Below are positions 25,223 to 32,769 of a stretch of DNA of 64,000 nucleotides, one piece after another; position 1 is the stretch's first letter; the number at the start of each line of letters is the position of its first letter. A model generated the notes under the pieces. The model had not been told where the DNA came from. It saw only the letters and a list, made by a program, of their open reading frames with translations, and ran no database searches. The translations under genes were made by a program, and so were the position numbers. The stretch lies in NCBI GenBank assembly GCA_045598965.1, contig JAZRVH010000025.1:1-64000 (forward strand), read 5' to 3'. The DNA comes from RGIG426 sp045598965. Lineage in GTDB: Bacteria > Bacillota > Clostridia > Oscillospirales > Acutalibacteraceae.

Positions 25223-25657
25223 ATGAAAAAGTTTTTTGCGGATTTCAAAGAGTTTGCCATGAAAGGCAATATCGTGGACATGGCTGTCGGCGTTACCATC
25301 GGCGGTGCGTTCGGTAAAATCGTGACCGCTTTGGTCGAAAACATCATTATGCCGCTTATCACCCTGCTTACCGGCGGCGTGGCGGTTTCCGATTGGAAAT
25401 GGGTTATCACGGCGGCGGACGAGGCCAACGGTGTGGCGGAAAATGCCCTTGCCTACGGCTTGTTCATTCAGGCGATTATCGACTTTTTGATTATTGCTCT
25501 CTCCATTTTCTTGGTGCTGAAAGTGATTATGAAAGCCAAATCCATGTTCGAGAAGAAAGAGGAAGAGGCTGAGGAGGAAGCTCCCGCCGAGACCACCGAG
25601 GATATTCTTAAAGACATTCGTGCCGCTCTTACCGGCAAAACGGACGACGAGGAATAA
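25223..25657 (+). CDS. mscL: Large-conductance mechanosensitive channel
   Basis: MscL, 144 residues, a pentameric membrane channel that opens under high tension and releases solutes during hypo-osmotic shock. The start MKKFFADFKEFAMKGNIVDMAVGVTIGGAFGKIVTALVENIIMPLI contains the amphipathic N-terminal helix and TM1 pore region. TM2 (GLFIQAIIDFLIIALSIFLVLKVI) follows a periplasmic loop. The acidic cytoplasmic tail EKKEEEAEEEAPAETTEDILKDIRAALT ends with the usual bundle helix. Own promoter and terminator. Confidence 0.97.
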   Translation: MKKFFADFKEFAMKGNIVDMAVGVTIGGAFGKIVTALVENIIMPLITLLTGGVAVSDWKWVITAADEANGVAENALAYGLFIQAIIDFLIIALSIFLVLKVIMKAKSMFEKKEEEAEEEAPAETTEDILKDIRAALTGKTDDEE

Positions 25658-25669
25658 TTTTTACACAAA

Positions 25670-25708
25670 GAAAACCCGCAGTCGATGGAATCGACTGCGG
25701 GTTTTTTG
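25670..25708. terminator. Terminator between mscL and folT
   Basis: A 14-bp stem AAACCCGCAGTCGA/TCGACTGCGGGTTT, six T on the + side and AAAA on the other, so probably used from both converging genes. Confidence 0.85.
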
Positions 25709-25716
25709 ATTGCCGC

Positions 25717-26277
25717 TTATTTGTTGACCAGCTTACGAAGCTGCGGGCCGGCGGTGAGGAGCAGGGGCGTGAGGATGACAAGCTCCACCACAATGAAAAA
25801 CGCTGCTTCCGGTATGCGAGTGAGCATCAGCGGGAAAAAGCCCTTGCTCTTGATAAAGAAAATTTTCAGCCATAAGGTGTTGAGAAGCAGCGTTCCGACG
25901 GTACGCTCCAACAAAACCGGAACGAGGATTTTCGGGAAAGTGACCTTGCCTTTGAAAAAGTAACCGAAGCAAAGTCCCACCAGCACGTTGGACAGCGTAA
26001 ACAGCGGGTTGTAGCCGCCGACGGGGAACAGCAGTGTACCGATGATATCGCCAAGACCGTAGCAGACGGCACCGCCGACGGGCCCGTAAAGGTAGGCGGC
26101 AACGGCGACGGCGACAAAGGCGAAGTTGATTTTCAGCGTTAGAATGTTGACTCCGAGCATCCGTTCCAACACCACCTCGGCGGCGATGAGAAGCCCCATC
26201 ACACAGAGAAAAGCGGTGGGGTTTTGTTTTATCGGATTTTTTGGGGATTCGGGTTGTTGTTTTTCAATTTCAGACAT
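25717..26277 (-). CDS. folT: Folate ECF transporter substrate-binding (S) component
   Basis: A 186-residue membrane protein with six hydrophobic segments of the ECF S-component family, FolT type. It binds folate and works with the shared EcfA/A'/T energising module encoded elsewhere. Visible features: a hydrophilic N-terminus, then LCVMGLLIAAEVVLERMLG, INFAFVAVAVAAYLYGPVGGAVCYGLGDIIGTLLFPVGGYNP, and the C-terminal LVILTPLLLT helix. I start at ATG 26277 with GAGGAGG upstream; the frame stays open into the leader, but that part is the riboswitch. The THF riboswitch directly upstream supports folate as substrate. Confidence 0.92.
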   Translation of the reverse strand: MSEIEKQQPESPKNPIKQNPTAFLCVMGLLIAAEVVLERMLGVNILTLKINFAFVAVAVAAYLYGPVGGAVCYGLGDIIGTLLFPVGGYNPLFTLSNVLVGLCFGYFFKGKVTFPKILVPVLLERTVGTLLLNTLWLKIFFIKSKGFFPLMLTRIPEAAFFIVVELVILTPLLLTAGPQLRKLVNK

Positions 26278-26334
26278 AAAAATACCTCCTCTTTCTTTCC
26301 GGTTGCGGACAGCAAGAGAAGGTCTTACCATGCC

Positions 26335-26429
26335 ACAGCGGGATGCGGGTTGCGTATCGCAAGAAATCTTTTCGTCCGCCCGACAACTCCCCGTTCGGTC
26401 GGCACTTAACGCACGCAACTCTACTCTGT
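26335..26429 (-). promoter_or_regulatory. Tetrahydrofolate riboswitch of folT
   Basis: Minus-strand leader RNA of about 95 nt matching the THF riboswitch pattern: 5' ACAGAGTAGA, then GCGTTAAGTG, a stem GCCGAC...GTCGGGC with ACGGGGAGTTG between, and 3' GCAACCCGCATCCCGCTGT closing the outer ACAG/CTGT stem. The order of conserved blocks is that of the class found before folT in Firmicutes. It lies between the promoter at 26456 and the folT ribosome site, so folate excess is expected to lower folT expression. Confidence 0.9.
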
Positions 26430-26431
26430 TT

Positions 26432-26449
26432 TGTCGACATTTTGTCGAC
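26432..26449 (-). promoter_or_regulatory. Two TGTCGAC boxes one helical turn apart
   Basis: TGTCGAC at 26432-26438 and again at 26443-26449 (+ strand reading), 11 bp apart, exactly at the predicted start of the folT transcript and just before the riboswitch. They resemble Spo0A boxes (TGNCGAA) and match boxes around spo0A in this window. A repressor site is inferred. Confidence 0.45.
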
Positions 26450-26455
26450 GGTTGC

Positions 26456-26484
26456 ATTATACACCGTGATGTCAAATTTGTAAA
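26456..26484 (-). promoter_or_regulatory. Promoter of folT
   Basis: On the minus strand TTTACA (26479-26484), 17-bp spacer ending CGGTG, TATAAT (26456-26461). Confidence 0.8.
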
Positions 26485-26502
26485 GAGGTTTCCCCCAAAA
26501 AC

Positions 26503-26531
26503 TTGACTTTGCTGAAAGAATATGGTAAACT
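26503..26531 (+). promoter_or_regulatory. Promoter of the amino-acid ABC operon
   Basis: TTGACT (26503-26508), 17-bp spacer ending TATGG, TAAACT (26526-26531), divergent from folT with only 18 bp between the two -35 elements. Confidence 0.72.
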
Positions 26532-26577
26532 TTACCCCGTAGGTTTACCTAATAAAAAAGAAAAAGAGGGATGGACA

Positions 26578-27414
26578 ATGAAAAAACTGATTTGTCTTGT
26601 GTGTGCTGTTTTAATGATGGTGCTGTGCTTTGCCGGTTGCGGCGAGAAAGCGACCGTGTCTGCGACGAAAGCTCTTGCCGAGCCGGATGCCGCCAAAGGT
26701 GCGGATATTACGTTTACCGTTGGCTTTGATGCGGAGTTCCCGCCCTATGGTTACCTGGACACCGAGACCAACGAGTATACCGGTTTTGACCTGGTGATGG
26801 CGGAGGAAGTGTGCAAACGCAACGGCTGGACGCTCGTGAAACGCCCGATTAACTGGGACCTCAAGGATTCCGAGCTCGAAACCGGCACGATTGATTGCAT
26901 CTGGAATGGCTTCACGATGAACGGCCGTGAGGAGGACTATACCTTCTCCGCTCCCTACGTGGACAACAGCCAGGTGGTTGTGGTGCGTAAGGCGGACAAG
27001 GTTTCGACGCTGAAAGACCTTGCCGGCAAATCCGTGGAAGTGCAAAAAGAGTCTTCTGCCGAGGCAGCACTGACTGGTGAGGATGCCTCCGACGAGAACA
27101 AGGCGTTGAAAAAGACCTTCAAAGAGCTGAAATCCGTTGCGGATTACAATACCGCTTTGATGGATCTTGAGTCCGGCATCTGTGATGCGGTGGCGATGGA
27201 TATCGGTGTTGCTCAGTACAAAGTGGCCGCCAACGACAAACTGATGATGCTCAGCGAAACGCTGGCGACCGAGCAGTATGCGGTTGGCTTCAAAAAAGGC
27301 AATACCGTCCTTTGCGAAAAAGTGGAGGAAACCCTCAAAGCGATGGTGTCGGACGGCACGTTCGCCAAAATCGCCGAGGAGTGGGAGCTCTCCGACTGCG
27401 TGTGCCTGAAATAA
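26578..27414 (+). CDS. Amino-acid ABC transporter substrate-binding lipoprotein
   Basis: A 278-residue family-3 (polar amino acid) solute-binding protein. The lipoprotein signal ends CFAGC, then the mature part begins TFTVGFDAEFPPYGYLDTETNEYTGFDLVMAEEVCKRNGW, the classic start of the fold. The ligand region ELETGTIDCIWNGFTMNGREEDYTFSAPYVDNSQVVVVRK is intact. The next two genes encode its permease and ATPase. Substrate is likely a polar amino acid such as cystine or glutamine but cannot be fixed. The ATG at 26578 was chosen by the signal peptide; GAGGGATGG precedes it. Confidence 0.92.
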   Translation: MKKLICLVCAVLMMVLCFAGCGEKATVSATKALAEPDAAKGADITFTVGFDAEFPPYGYLDTETNEYTGFDLVMAEEVCKRNGWTLVKRPINWDLKDSELETGTIDCIWNGFTMNGREEDYTFSAPYVDNSQVVVVRKADKVSTLKDLAGKSVEVQKESSAEAALTGEDASDENKALKKTFKELKSVADYNTALMDLESGICDAVAMDIGVAQYKVAANDKLMMLSETLATEQYAVGFKKGNTVLCEKVEETLKAMVSDGTFAKIAEEWELSDCVCLK

Positions 27415-27429
27415 TCGTTTTGACTTAAA

Positions 27430-27465
27430 GAAAACAGGCGGGCCCGTCGCTCGCCTGTTTTTTTA
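27430..27465 (+). terminator. Hairpin-T terminator inside the ABC operon
   Basis: An 11-bp stem AACAGGCGGGC/GCTCGCCTGTT followed by seven T, located between the binding-protein gene and the permease gene. It probably ends most transcripts and leaves the binding protein in excess. Confidence 0.8.
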
Positions 27466-27481
27466 CGGGAGGGAATCCGTT

Positions 27482-28162
27482 TTGAGTGCCGTGATAGATT
27501 TTTTTGAAAATTTATGGAATCTGCTTGTTCAACTGTCGCCCAGCATGCTCGTCACAGCAGAAATTTTTCTGCTGACGCTCGTGTTGTCGATGCCGCTCGG
27601 CTTGCTGGTTGCTGTGTGCCGCATGTCCAAGTTCAAGCTGTTGTCGTGGGCGACCCGCATTTACATTTCCATTATGCGGGGTACGCCGCTGATGTTGCAG
27701 TTATTTGTCGTGTGCTATGGGCCGTATTATATGTTCGACATCCCGCTGAGCAGAGAGTGGCCGTTTATTGCGGCGATTATTGCGTTTGCGGTGAACTATG
27801 CGGCGTATTTCGCCGAGATTTATCGTGGCGGTATCGAATCTACTCCTCTCGGACAGTATGAAGCGGCACAGGTGCTTGGATATTCCAAAGGTCAGACGTT
27901 TTTCCGCATTGTGTTGCCGCAGGTAGTGAGAAAGATTTTGCCTGCCACCACCAACGAGGTAATCACCCTTGTGAAAGATACGTCGCTCGTGTATGCCCTT
28001 GCCATTGTGGAGATGTTTACAAAAGCCAAGATGATTGCGGCGGCACAGACGTCGATGCTTCCGTATTTGGCGGCGGGTATTTTCTATTACGTGTTTAACT
28101 ACGCTGTGGCGTATTTGATGGAACGTGCCGAGAAAAAACTCGGGTACTATCAAGTGAAATAA
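27482..28162 (+). CDS. Amino-acid ABC transporter permease
   Basis: A 226-residue permease of the HisM/GlnP type with about five membrane helices. TAEIFLLTLVLSMPLGLLVAVCRMS is the usual first core helix, MRGTPLMLQLFVVCYG follows, and the EAA loop EAAQVLGYSKGQTFFRIVLPQVVRKILP contacts the ATPase. Start is TTG at 27482 with GGGAGGG 7 nt upstream; GTG at 27491 is possible. It lies 14 nt before the ATPase gene and downstream of an intra-operon terminator. Confidence 0.93.
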   Translation: MSAVIDFFENLWNLLVQLSPSMLVTAEIFLLTLVLSMPLGLLVAVCRMSKFKLLSWATRIYISIMRGTPLMLQLFVVCYGPYYMFDIPLSREWPFIAAIIAFAVNYAAYFAEIYRGGIESTPLGQYEAAQVLGYSKGQTFFRIVLPQVVRKILPATTNEVITLVKDTSLVYALAIVEMFTKAKMIAAAQTSMLPYLAAGIFYYVFNYAVAYLMERAEKKLGYYQVK

Positions 28163-28176
28163 GGGGGGCACGGGAT

Positions 28177-28944
28177 ATGAATTTAGTCGAAATCAAAGAT
28201 CTCAAAAAATCCTTTAACGGCGTGCCTGTTTTACGCAACATTTCGCTTACGGTCAAGGAGGGACAAACCGTTTCGGTGATCGGCCCGTCCGGCGGCGGAA
28301 AATCCACACTGCTTCGTTGTGCCACCATGCTCGAAACGGTGGACGGCGGCTCTATTGCCTACGACGGTAAATATATGGTGAAAACGGACGAAAACGGGGT
28401 GACGAACTACGCTCCTAAGGCAGAGCTCCGTGACATTTGCTCTACCTTCGGGCTTGTGTTCCAAAACTTCAATCTGTTTCCGCATTTTTCGGTGCTTCGC
28501 AATTTGACCGACGCTCCGATTCATGTGCTGAAAACCCCCAAAGAGGAGGCGGAGGCACAGGCCTTGGAGCTGCTCGATAAAATGGGGCTGAAAAACCGAG
28601 CCGACGCCTATCCGGGCGAATTGTCCGGCGGTCAGCAACAGCGGGTGTCCATCGCCCGTGCGTTGGCATTGCGTCCGAAGGTGCTGTTTTTTGACGAGCC
28701 GACCTCGGCACTTGACCCTGAGTTGACGGGCGAGATTTTGAAGGTAATCAAACAGCTGGCGTCGGAAAAAATGACGATGGTGATTATCACCCACGAAATG
28801 GCGTTTGCCCGTGATGTGTCTGACCATATCGTCTTTATGGACGGCGGCATTATTGTGGAGGAGGGCGACCCTCACGACGTTATTGAAAATCCGCAAAATG
28901 CCCGCACAAAAGAATTTTTGAGCCGTGTGCAGTCGACGATTTGA
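28177..28944 (+). CDS. Amino-acid ABC transporter ATP-binding protein
   Basis: A 255-residue GlnQ/HisP-type ATPase. Walker A is GPSGGGKST, the Q-loop is VFQNFNLFPHFSVLRN, the signature is LSGGQQQR, and Walker B is VLFFDEPTSALDPE, followed by the H-loop VIITHEM. It couples ATP hydrolysis to uptake by the permease and lipoprotein just upstream. Its TGA stop lies inside the -35 hexamer of the next promoter. Confidence 0.95.
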   Translation: MNLVEIKDLKKSFNGVPVLRNISLTVKEGQTVSVIGPSGGGKSTLLRCATMLETVDGGSIAYDGKYMVKTDENGVTNYAPKAELRDICSTFGLVFQNFNLFPHFSVLRNLTDAPIHVLKTPKEEAEAQALELLDKMGLKNRADAYPGELSGGQQQRVSIARALALRPKVLFFDEPTSALDPELTGEILKVIKQLASEKMTMVIITHEMAFARDVSDHIVFMDGGIIVEEGDPHDVIENPQNARTKEFLSRVQSTI

Positions 28945-28968
28945 CAAATCGTAAAAACGTGGTATACT
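28941..28968 (+). promoter_or_regulatory. Promoter of the cohesin gene overlapping the ATPase stop
   Basis: TTGACA (28941-28946) contains the TGA stop of the ATPase (28942-28944); spacer 16 bp ending CGTGG; TATACT (28963-28968). Confidence 0.75.
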
Positions 28969-29015
28969 TATTAGGCGGCGATAAGCCGTATTTTGCAAGA
29001 TTAGGAGCGTTTGCT

Positions 29016-29951
29016 ATGAAAAAACGTATTGTATCCCTTCTTTCCGTTGTATTGATGCTGTGTGTGCTGGCGATGCCGCTTATGGCTTCGGCAGAACCGG
29101 ACAACAAAGCGGCAGAGAAAAAAGAGATTGAGGTTACTATCGGTTCGTTCTCTGCGAAACAGGGCGACGAAATTGATGTTCCCGTGACGATTGACAAAAA
29201 CCCGGGTATCTGGGGAATTAACTGGAAGATCTACTACGACAGCCAGATTCTCCGTTTTGACGGTATCGAGTTTCGAGATGAGTTTTCCGAGCTCGGCCTT
29301 TTGGACACGAACCAGGTGAAATATCCTGTTGTCATCAACGGTATGGGCAGTTCTGTTACCGAAAACGTGGATGTGACCGGCGAGATTGCCGTCATTCACT
29401 TTAAGGTGTATGTGGGTGTTGCGTTGGGCGACACGGAAATCACGATGAAAGCCGATATCGGCAACAACATCAACGTGGATGCCGAGGATATCGGCCTGAA
29501 AGTGAACACCGGTAAAATTACCGTGACGAAGGGTTTGACCAGCTCGCCGAACAAAGAGGATTATCCCCCGAAAGACCCGCTGAAGGAAGCCCAAAAATAC
29601 AACACGCCGGTGGGCAGCAGCAGCAAGTCCAGCGAGGGCGGTGTTAAATGGTGGTGGTTCATCATCGGTGCCGTGATTTTGCTTGGCGTTGTGGTGGTGA
29701 TTTGGCTGTTCTCCGGCAGTGATGAAAGCGACGAGGACGGCGAGGAAAACCCGGTAAGTGCAGTACCCGTTAATAGCGAAGTTACGCCTGTGGTTCCGTC
29801 GGATGAGCCTGCGGCCTCAAGTGAAGCGGACGACGAGGCCGCTTTCCTGGCGATGCTGGAGGAAGCGGACGAATCGGAAGCGGCGGAGGAAGAACTGGAA
29901 GAAGCCGCCGAAGCTGTTGAGCAAGCAGACGAGGACGAGCCGAAAGACTAA
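29016..29951 (+). CDS. Membrane-anchored cohesin-domain protein
   Basis: A 311-residue surface protein. A signal peptide (1-25) precedes one cohesin-like domain (about 37-172) with the expected pattern: EVTIGSFSAKQGDEIDVPVTIDKNPGIWGINWKIYYDSQILRFDGIEF, GEIAVIHFKVYVGVALGDTEITM, and a last strand GKITVTKG. A Pro/Lys/Ser spacer is followed by one transmembrane helix (WWWFIIGAVILLGVVVVIWLF, about 213-233) and a long acidic cytoplasmic tail rich in Glu, Asp and Ala. Cohesins bind dockerins; two dockerin proteins lie at 16524 and 21228. Anchoring by a C-terminal helix with a 75-residue acidic tail, rather than S-layer domains or sortase signal, is unusual for a scaffoldin. Binding to the local dockerins is inference. 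Confidence 0.82.
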   Translation: MKKRIVSLLSVVLMLCVLAMPLMASAEPDNKAAEKKEIEVTIGSFSAKQGDEIDVPVTIDKNPGIWGINWKIYYDSQILRFDGIEFRDEFSELGLLDTNQVKYPVVINGMGSSVTENVDVTGEIAVIHFKVYVGVALGDTEITMKADIGNNINVDAEDIGLKVNTGKITVTKGLTSSPNKEDYPPKDPLKEAQKYNTPVGSSSKSSEGGVKWWWFIIGAVILLGVVVVIWLFSGSDESDEDGEENPVSAVPVNSEVTPVVPSDEPAASSEADDEAAFLAMLEEADESEAAEEELEEAAEAVEQADEDEPKD

Positions 29952-29973
29952 TATTACCCATAAAAAAGCAGAT

Positions 29974-30014
29974 GTCCCGCCGTGTTCGGTTTACCGAAAC
30001 GGCGGGATTTTTTT
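29974..30014 (+). terminator. Terminator after the cohesin gene
   Basis: An outer stem TCCCGCCG/CGGCGGGA with inner TTCGG/CCGAA arms and then seven T. Confidence 0.85.
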
Positions 30015-30044
30015 GCAAAAAAAGAAATTTCCACGTATTCTTGT

Positions 30045-30073
30045 TTGACGGCTGACAAAAAAAGTGGTATACT
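30045..30073 (+). promoter_or_regulatory. Promoter of the cysteine-peptidase-like gene
   Basis: TTGACG (30045-30050), 17-bp spacer ending AAAGTGG, TATACT (30068-30073). Confidence 0.75.
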
Positions 30074-30117
30074 GAACGTAGTATTGCGAATTGTGGCGAA
30101 AAAAGGGAGGACTTTTT

Positions 30118-31269
30118 ATGAAATCGGCAACCAAACGAATGCTGGCGATGCTCTGTGCGATGATTCTGGGGTTTGTGTTCCTTTTTTCCCTTTCTGCCGC
30201 CACGCCCAAACGGCTTTCTGCTGTGAATCCTCCGTGGAGTGCGGGAAAAGCTACGCTTGCCCAGTTACATAAATTTTTCCCGCACGGTATGTACTGGAAC
30301 CACAAGGTGGGAGATAAAAACGAGGGCTACAGCGTGACGGATACTCCTTGCTCGCCTTATTTTGATGACGAGGGATTGCACGACAAAAGCGTGGGAGTGA
30401 CGTGTAACTTTTTTGAAGTTCCCGGCAAGGTGTACGGCGGTTGGCAGTGCTGTGGCTTCGTCCGCTTGTTGACGTATTCGTATTTCGGTTCTTCCTTTGA
30501 AAACTGGGGAACCGAGACATCGCTGAAAAACATTAAAGCCGGAGATGTGCTGTGCCTTTCGAGCTACACGGATCACTATGTGTGGGTGTTGTCGCTGAAA
30601 AAGAACAGCGATGGAACGATGTCGATTACCTACGCCGACTGTAACGGCACCGGCAATCGAAGCCATTGTCAAATTCAATGGGATACACTGGGCACGTTGG
30701 ACCTTAAAAAGAATGCGATGAAAAATTCGCTTTTGGGAGATTGGGGACTGCAACGGCTGTATAAAGCTCCTCGGGCAATTTCTGCCAAGCCGACCACCAC
30801 AACCTCGAAAAAACCGACGACAACAACAACCACCACCACGACCACGACAACCACGACCACGACCACGACGACGGTTACACGGCCGCATTTGATGGTGCAC
30901 TACAATCTCGCCGGCGGTGAAGCGGGTAGTAAGAACTACACGGTGGAAAAATCCGGACAATTACGGGTTTGGAGCACCGGAGCACCGGCGACGGAGGAGT
31001 TGACCTTTGATAAGTTGGCGGGTGCTACGTTCCTGAATGAGCAGGAGGTGGGGCTTTTCCGTGCTGGATATGCTTTTGCGGGGTGGAGTGTGGCCCCGGG
31101 CGACACGGAAGCCGCCGAGGCACTTGCCGCCCGTTATCCGCTGGCACCGGAGCAGACCGCTCTGTGGTTGCGAGAGCAGTCCGACGAACGGGTGCGACAG
31201 CAGGTTCGCACGGCTTTCAAGAATGGCGTGCGTGAATTGACGCTGTATGCGATGTGGATTGCGGTTTAA
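30118..31269 (+). CDS. Secreted NlpC/CHAP-like protein with poly-Thr linker
   Basis: A 383-residue exported protein. After a signal peptide (1-28) comes a papain-like fold: GGWQCCGFVRLLTYSYFG with the likely nucleophile Cys111 (or Cys112) and TDHYVWVLSL with the likely His153. This matches NlpC/P60 or CHAP amidase logic, but I cannot assign a family. A run of over 20 threonines (about 233-253, mixed ACA/ACC/ACG codons) links to a C-terminal InlB-type repeat region with VHYNLAGGEAGSKNYTV and AGYAFAGWSVAPG. Such repeats occur in surface proteins that touch wall or host. It follows the cohesin gene, has its own promoter, and is 24 nt from rfbD. Peptidoglycan is a plausible target; unproven. Confidence 0.78.
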   Translation: MKSATKRMLAMLCAMILGFVFLFSLSAATPKRLSAVNPPWSAGKATLAQLHKFFPHGMYWNHKVGDKNEGYSVTDTPCSPYFDDEGLHDKSVGVTCNFFEVPGKVYGGWQCCGFVRLLTYSYFGSSFENWGTETSLKNIKAGDVLCLSSYTDHYVWVLSLKKNSDGTMSITYADCNGTGNRSHCQIQWDTLGTLDLKKNAMKNSLLGDWGLQRLYKAPRAISAKPTTTTSKKPTTTTTTTTTTTTTTTTTTTVTRPHLMVHYNLAGGEAGSKNYTVEKSGQLRVWSTGAPATEELTFDKLAGATFLNEQEVGLFRAGYAFAGWSVAPGDTEAAEALAARYPLAPEQTALWLREQSDERVRQQVRTAFKNGVRELTLYAMWIAV

Positions 31270-31293
31270 CCGGATAGAAAGCGGGGAAATAGG

Positions 31294-32136
31294 ATGAAGG
31301 TGTTGGTAACCGGTGCCGCCGGTCAATTAGGACAAGACGTGATGATCGCTCTTGCGACACGTGGCCACGAGGCGGTGGGAATTGACCGTGCAGAGGCGGA
31401 TATTACGAACGAAGCTCAGGTGACGGCGGTGATTGCCGCCGCAAAACCCGATGCGATTATTCACTGTGCGGCATATACGGCGGTGGATAAGGCGGAGGAG
31501 GAAAAAGACCTCTGTGCCCGTATCAATGTGGATGGCACTCGTTTTATTGCCCGTGCGGCAGAAGCGTGTGGTGCAAAGCTTGTGTATATCAGCACCGATT
31601 ATGTGTTTGACGGCGGCGGCGACACGCCGTTTTTACCCACCGACAAAAAAGCACCGCTTAACCACTATGGATGGACAAAATCCAAAGGGGAGGATGCGGT
31701 GCTGGAGGAATGCACGAGGGCGTTTGTTGTGCGAACCTCGTGGGTGTTCGGTGCCCATGGAAATAATTTTGTTAAAACGATGTGTCGCCTCGGCACCGAG
31801 CGAGCCGAGGTGTCGGTGGTGTGTGATGAGGTGGGAGCTCCCACCTACACGCCGGATTTGGCGGCACTCTTGTGCGAAATGGTGGTAAGTGACCGCTACG
31901 GCGTGTATCACGGCACCAATGAGGGAGAATGCACCCGAGACGAATTGGCTCGTGCGGTGATGGAGACGTTTGGGCTTTCCTGCCGTGTAAAGCCGATTAC
32001 GGGCGATCAATATCCCACGCTCGCCACTCGCCCCCATAATTCACGGCTGTCAAAGGAGTGCCTTTCGGCAAACGGATTTACTCGCTTGCCGGATTGGAAA
32101 GATGCTCTTTTGCGATACGCCGCCGAGGTGCAATAA
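31294..32136 (+). CDS. rfbD: dTDP-4-dehydrorhamnose reductase
   Basis: RfbD/RmlD, 280 residues, the last enzyme of dTDP-L-rhamnose synthesis, using NAD(P)H. The Rossmann motif VTGAAGQLGQDV is near the N-terminus. IHCAAYTAVDKAEEE, YISTDYVFDG and the YxxxK-type catalytic pair NHYGWTKSKGE are present, then VVRTSWVFG. No rfbA, B or C is adjacent, so the other steps must be encoded elsewhere. The start has GGGGAAA upstream and lies 24 nt after the peptidase-like gene. Confidence 0.92.
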   Translation: MKVLVTGAAGQLGQDVMIALATRGHEAVGIDRAEADITNEAQVTAVIAAAKPDAIIHCAAYTAVDKAEEEKDLCARINVDGTRFIARAAEACGAKLVYISTDYVFDGGGDTPFLPTDKKAPLNHYGWTKSKGEDAVLEECTRAFVVRTSWVFGAHGNNFVKTMCRLGTERAEVSVVCDEVGAPTYTPDLAALLCEMVVSDRYGVYHGTNEGECTRDELARAVMETFGLSCRVKPITGDQYPTLATRPHNSRLSKECLSANGFTRLPDWKDALLRYAAEVQ

Positions 32137-32179
32137 AAGGCGTTGCTTAAAAGGTGCGGCAGTTTTGTAAAAAACCTCT

Positions 32180-32208
32180 TTGCAAATGGTGCCGCCGTTT
32201 GATATACT
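32180..32208 (+). promoter_or_regulatory. Promoter of carD-queH
   Basis: TTGCAA (32180-32185), 17-bp spacer, TATACT (32203-32208). Confidence 0.7.
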
Positions 32209-32272
32209 GTACCTGTACACCGTAACCAAGACTGTAAGCAATGACGGGGGCGTTCCCCGAGAAAGGATTCGT

Positions 32273-32764
32273 ATGTTCCGTGTTGGCGACATCATCTCTT
32301 ACCGAGCCGCCGGCGTATGCCGTGTGGAGGATATTCGACAAGAAATTCTTACCGGCGAAAAAAAGGAGTACTATATTCTGAAACCCGTTTCCCGTGACAG
32401 TGCCACGGTGTATGTCCCGTGCGACAACGACCTGCTCTGTTCTCGGATGACAACGCTTCTCAGCAAAGCCGATGCAGACGCTATCGTGAAAAAGCCATAC
32501 ACGGTTGAACCGGCATGGGTGGAAAATGCCAAAGAACGTCAAGCAACGTTTTCTGCTGTTATCAGCAGTGGCGAGCGGGGCGAAATTGCGGGGATTATCC
32601 GTGCACTGTTTCGCCATAAAAAAGAGGTTGCCAAGCGGGGACGCAAATTCTATGCCAGTGATGAACGATTGCTTGCGGCGGCACAAAAAGCGGTCGTAGG
32701 CGAGCTTGCTTATGTGTTGGAATGGGAGGAGACGGACGTCGTTGACGCCCTTTGCAAGGAGTGA
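32273..32764 (+). CDS. CarD-family transcriptional regulator
   Basis: A 163-residue CarD/CdnL-type protein. The first 60 residues form the RNA-polymerase-interacting Tudor-like domain (MFRVGDIISYRAAGVCRVEDIRQE...YYILKPV); a helical C-terminal domain follows, ending EETDVVDALCKE. These proteins bind the RNAP beta subunit and stabilise open complexes. Start ATG 32273 has AAAGGA upstream; the longer open frame from 32180 includes the promoter. The downstream queH start codon lies 5 nt after its stop. Confidence 0.88.
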   Translation: MFRVGDIISYRAAGVCRVEDIRQEILTGEKKEYYILKPVSRDSATVYVPCDNDLLCSRMTTLLSKADADAIVKKPYTVEPAWVENAKERQATFSAVISSGERGEIAGIIRALFRHKKEVAKRGRKFYASDERLLAAAQKAVVGELAYVLEWEETDVVDALCKE

Positions 32765-32769
32765 CCGTC

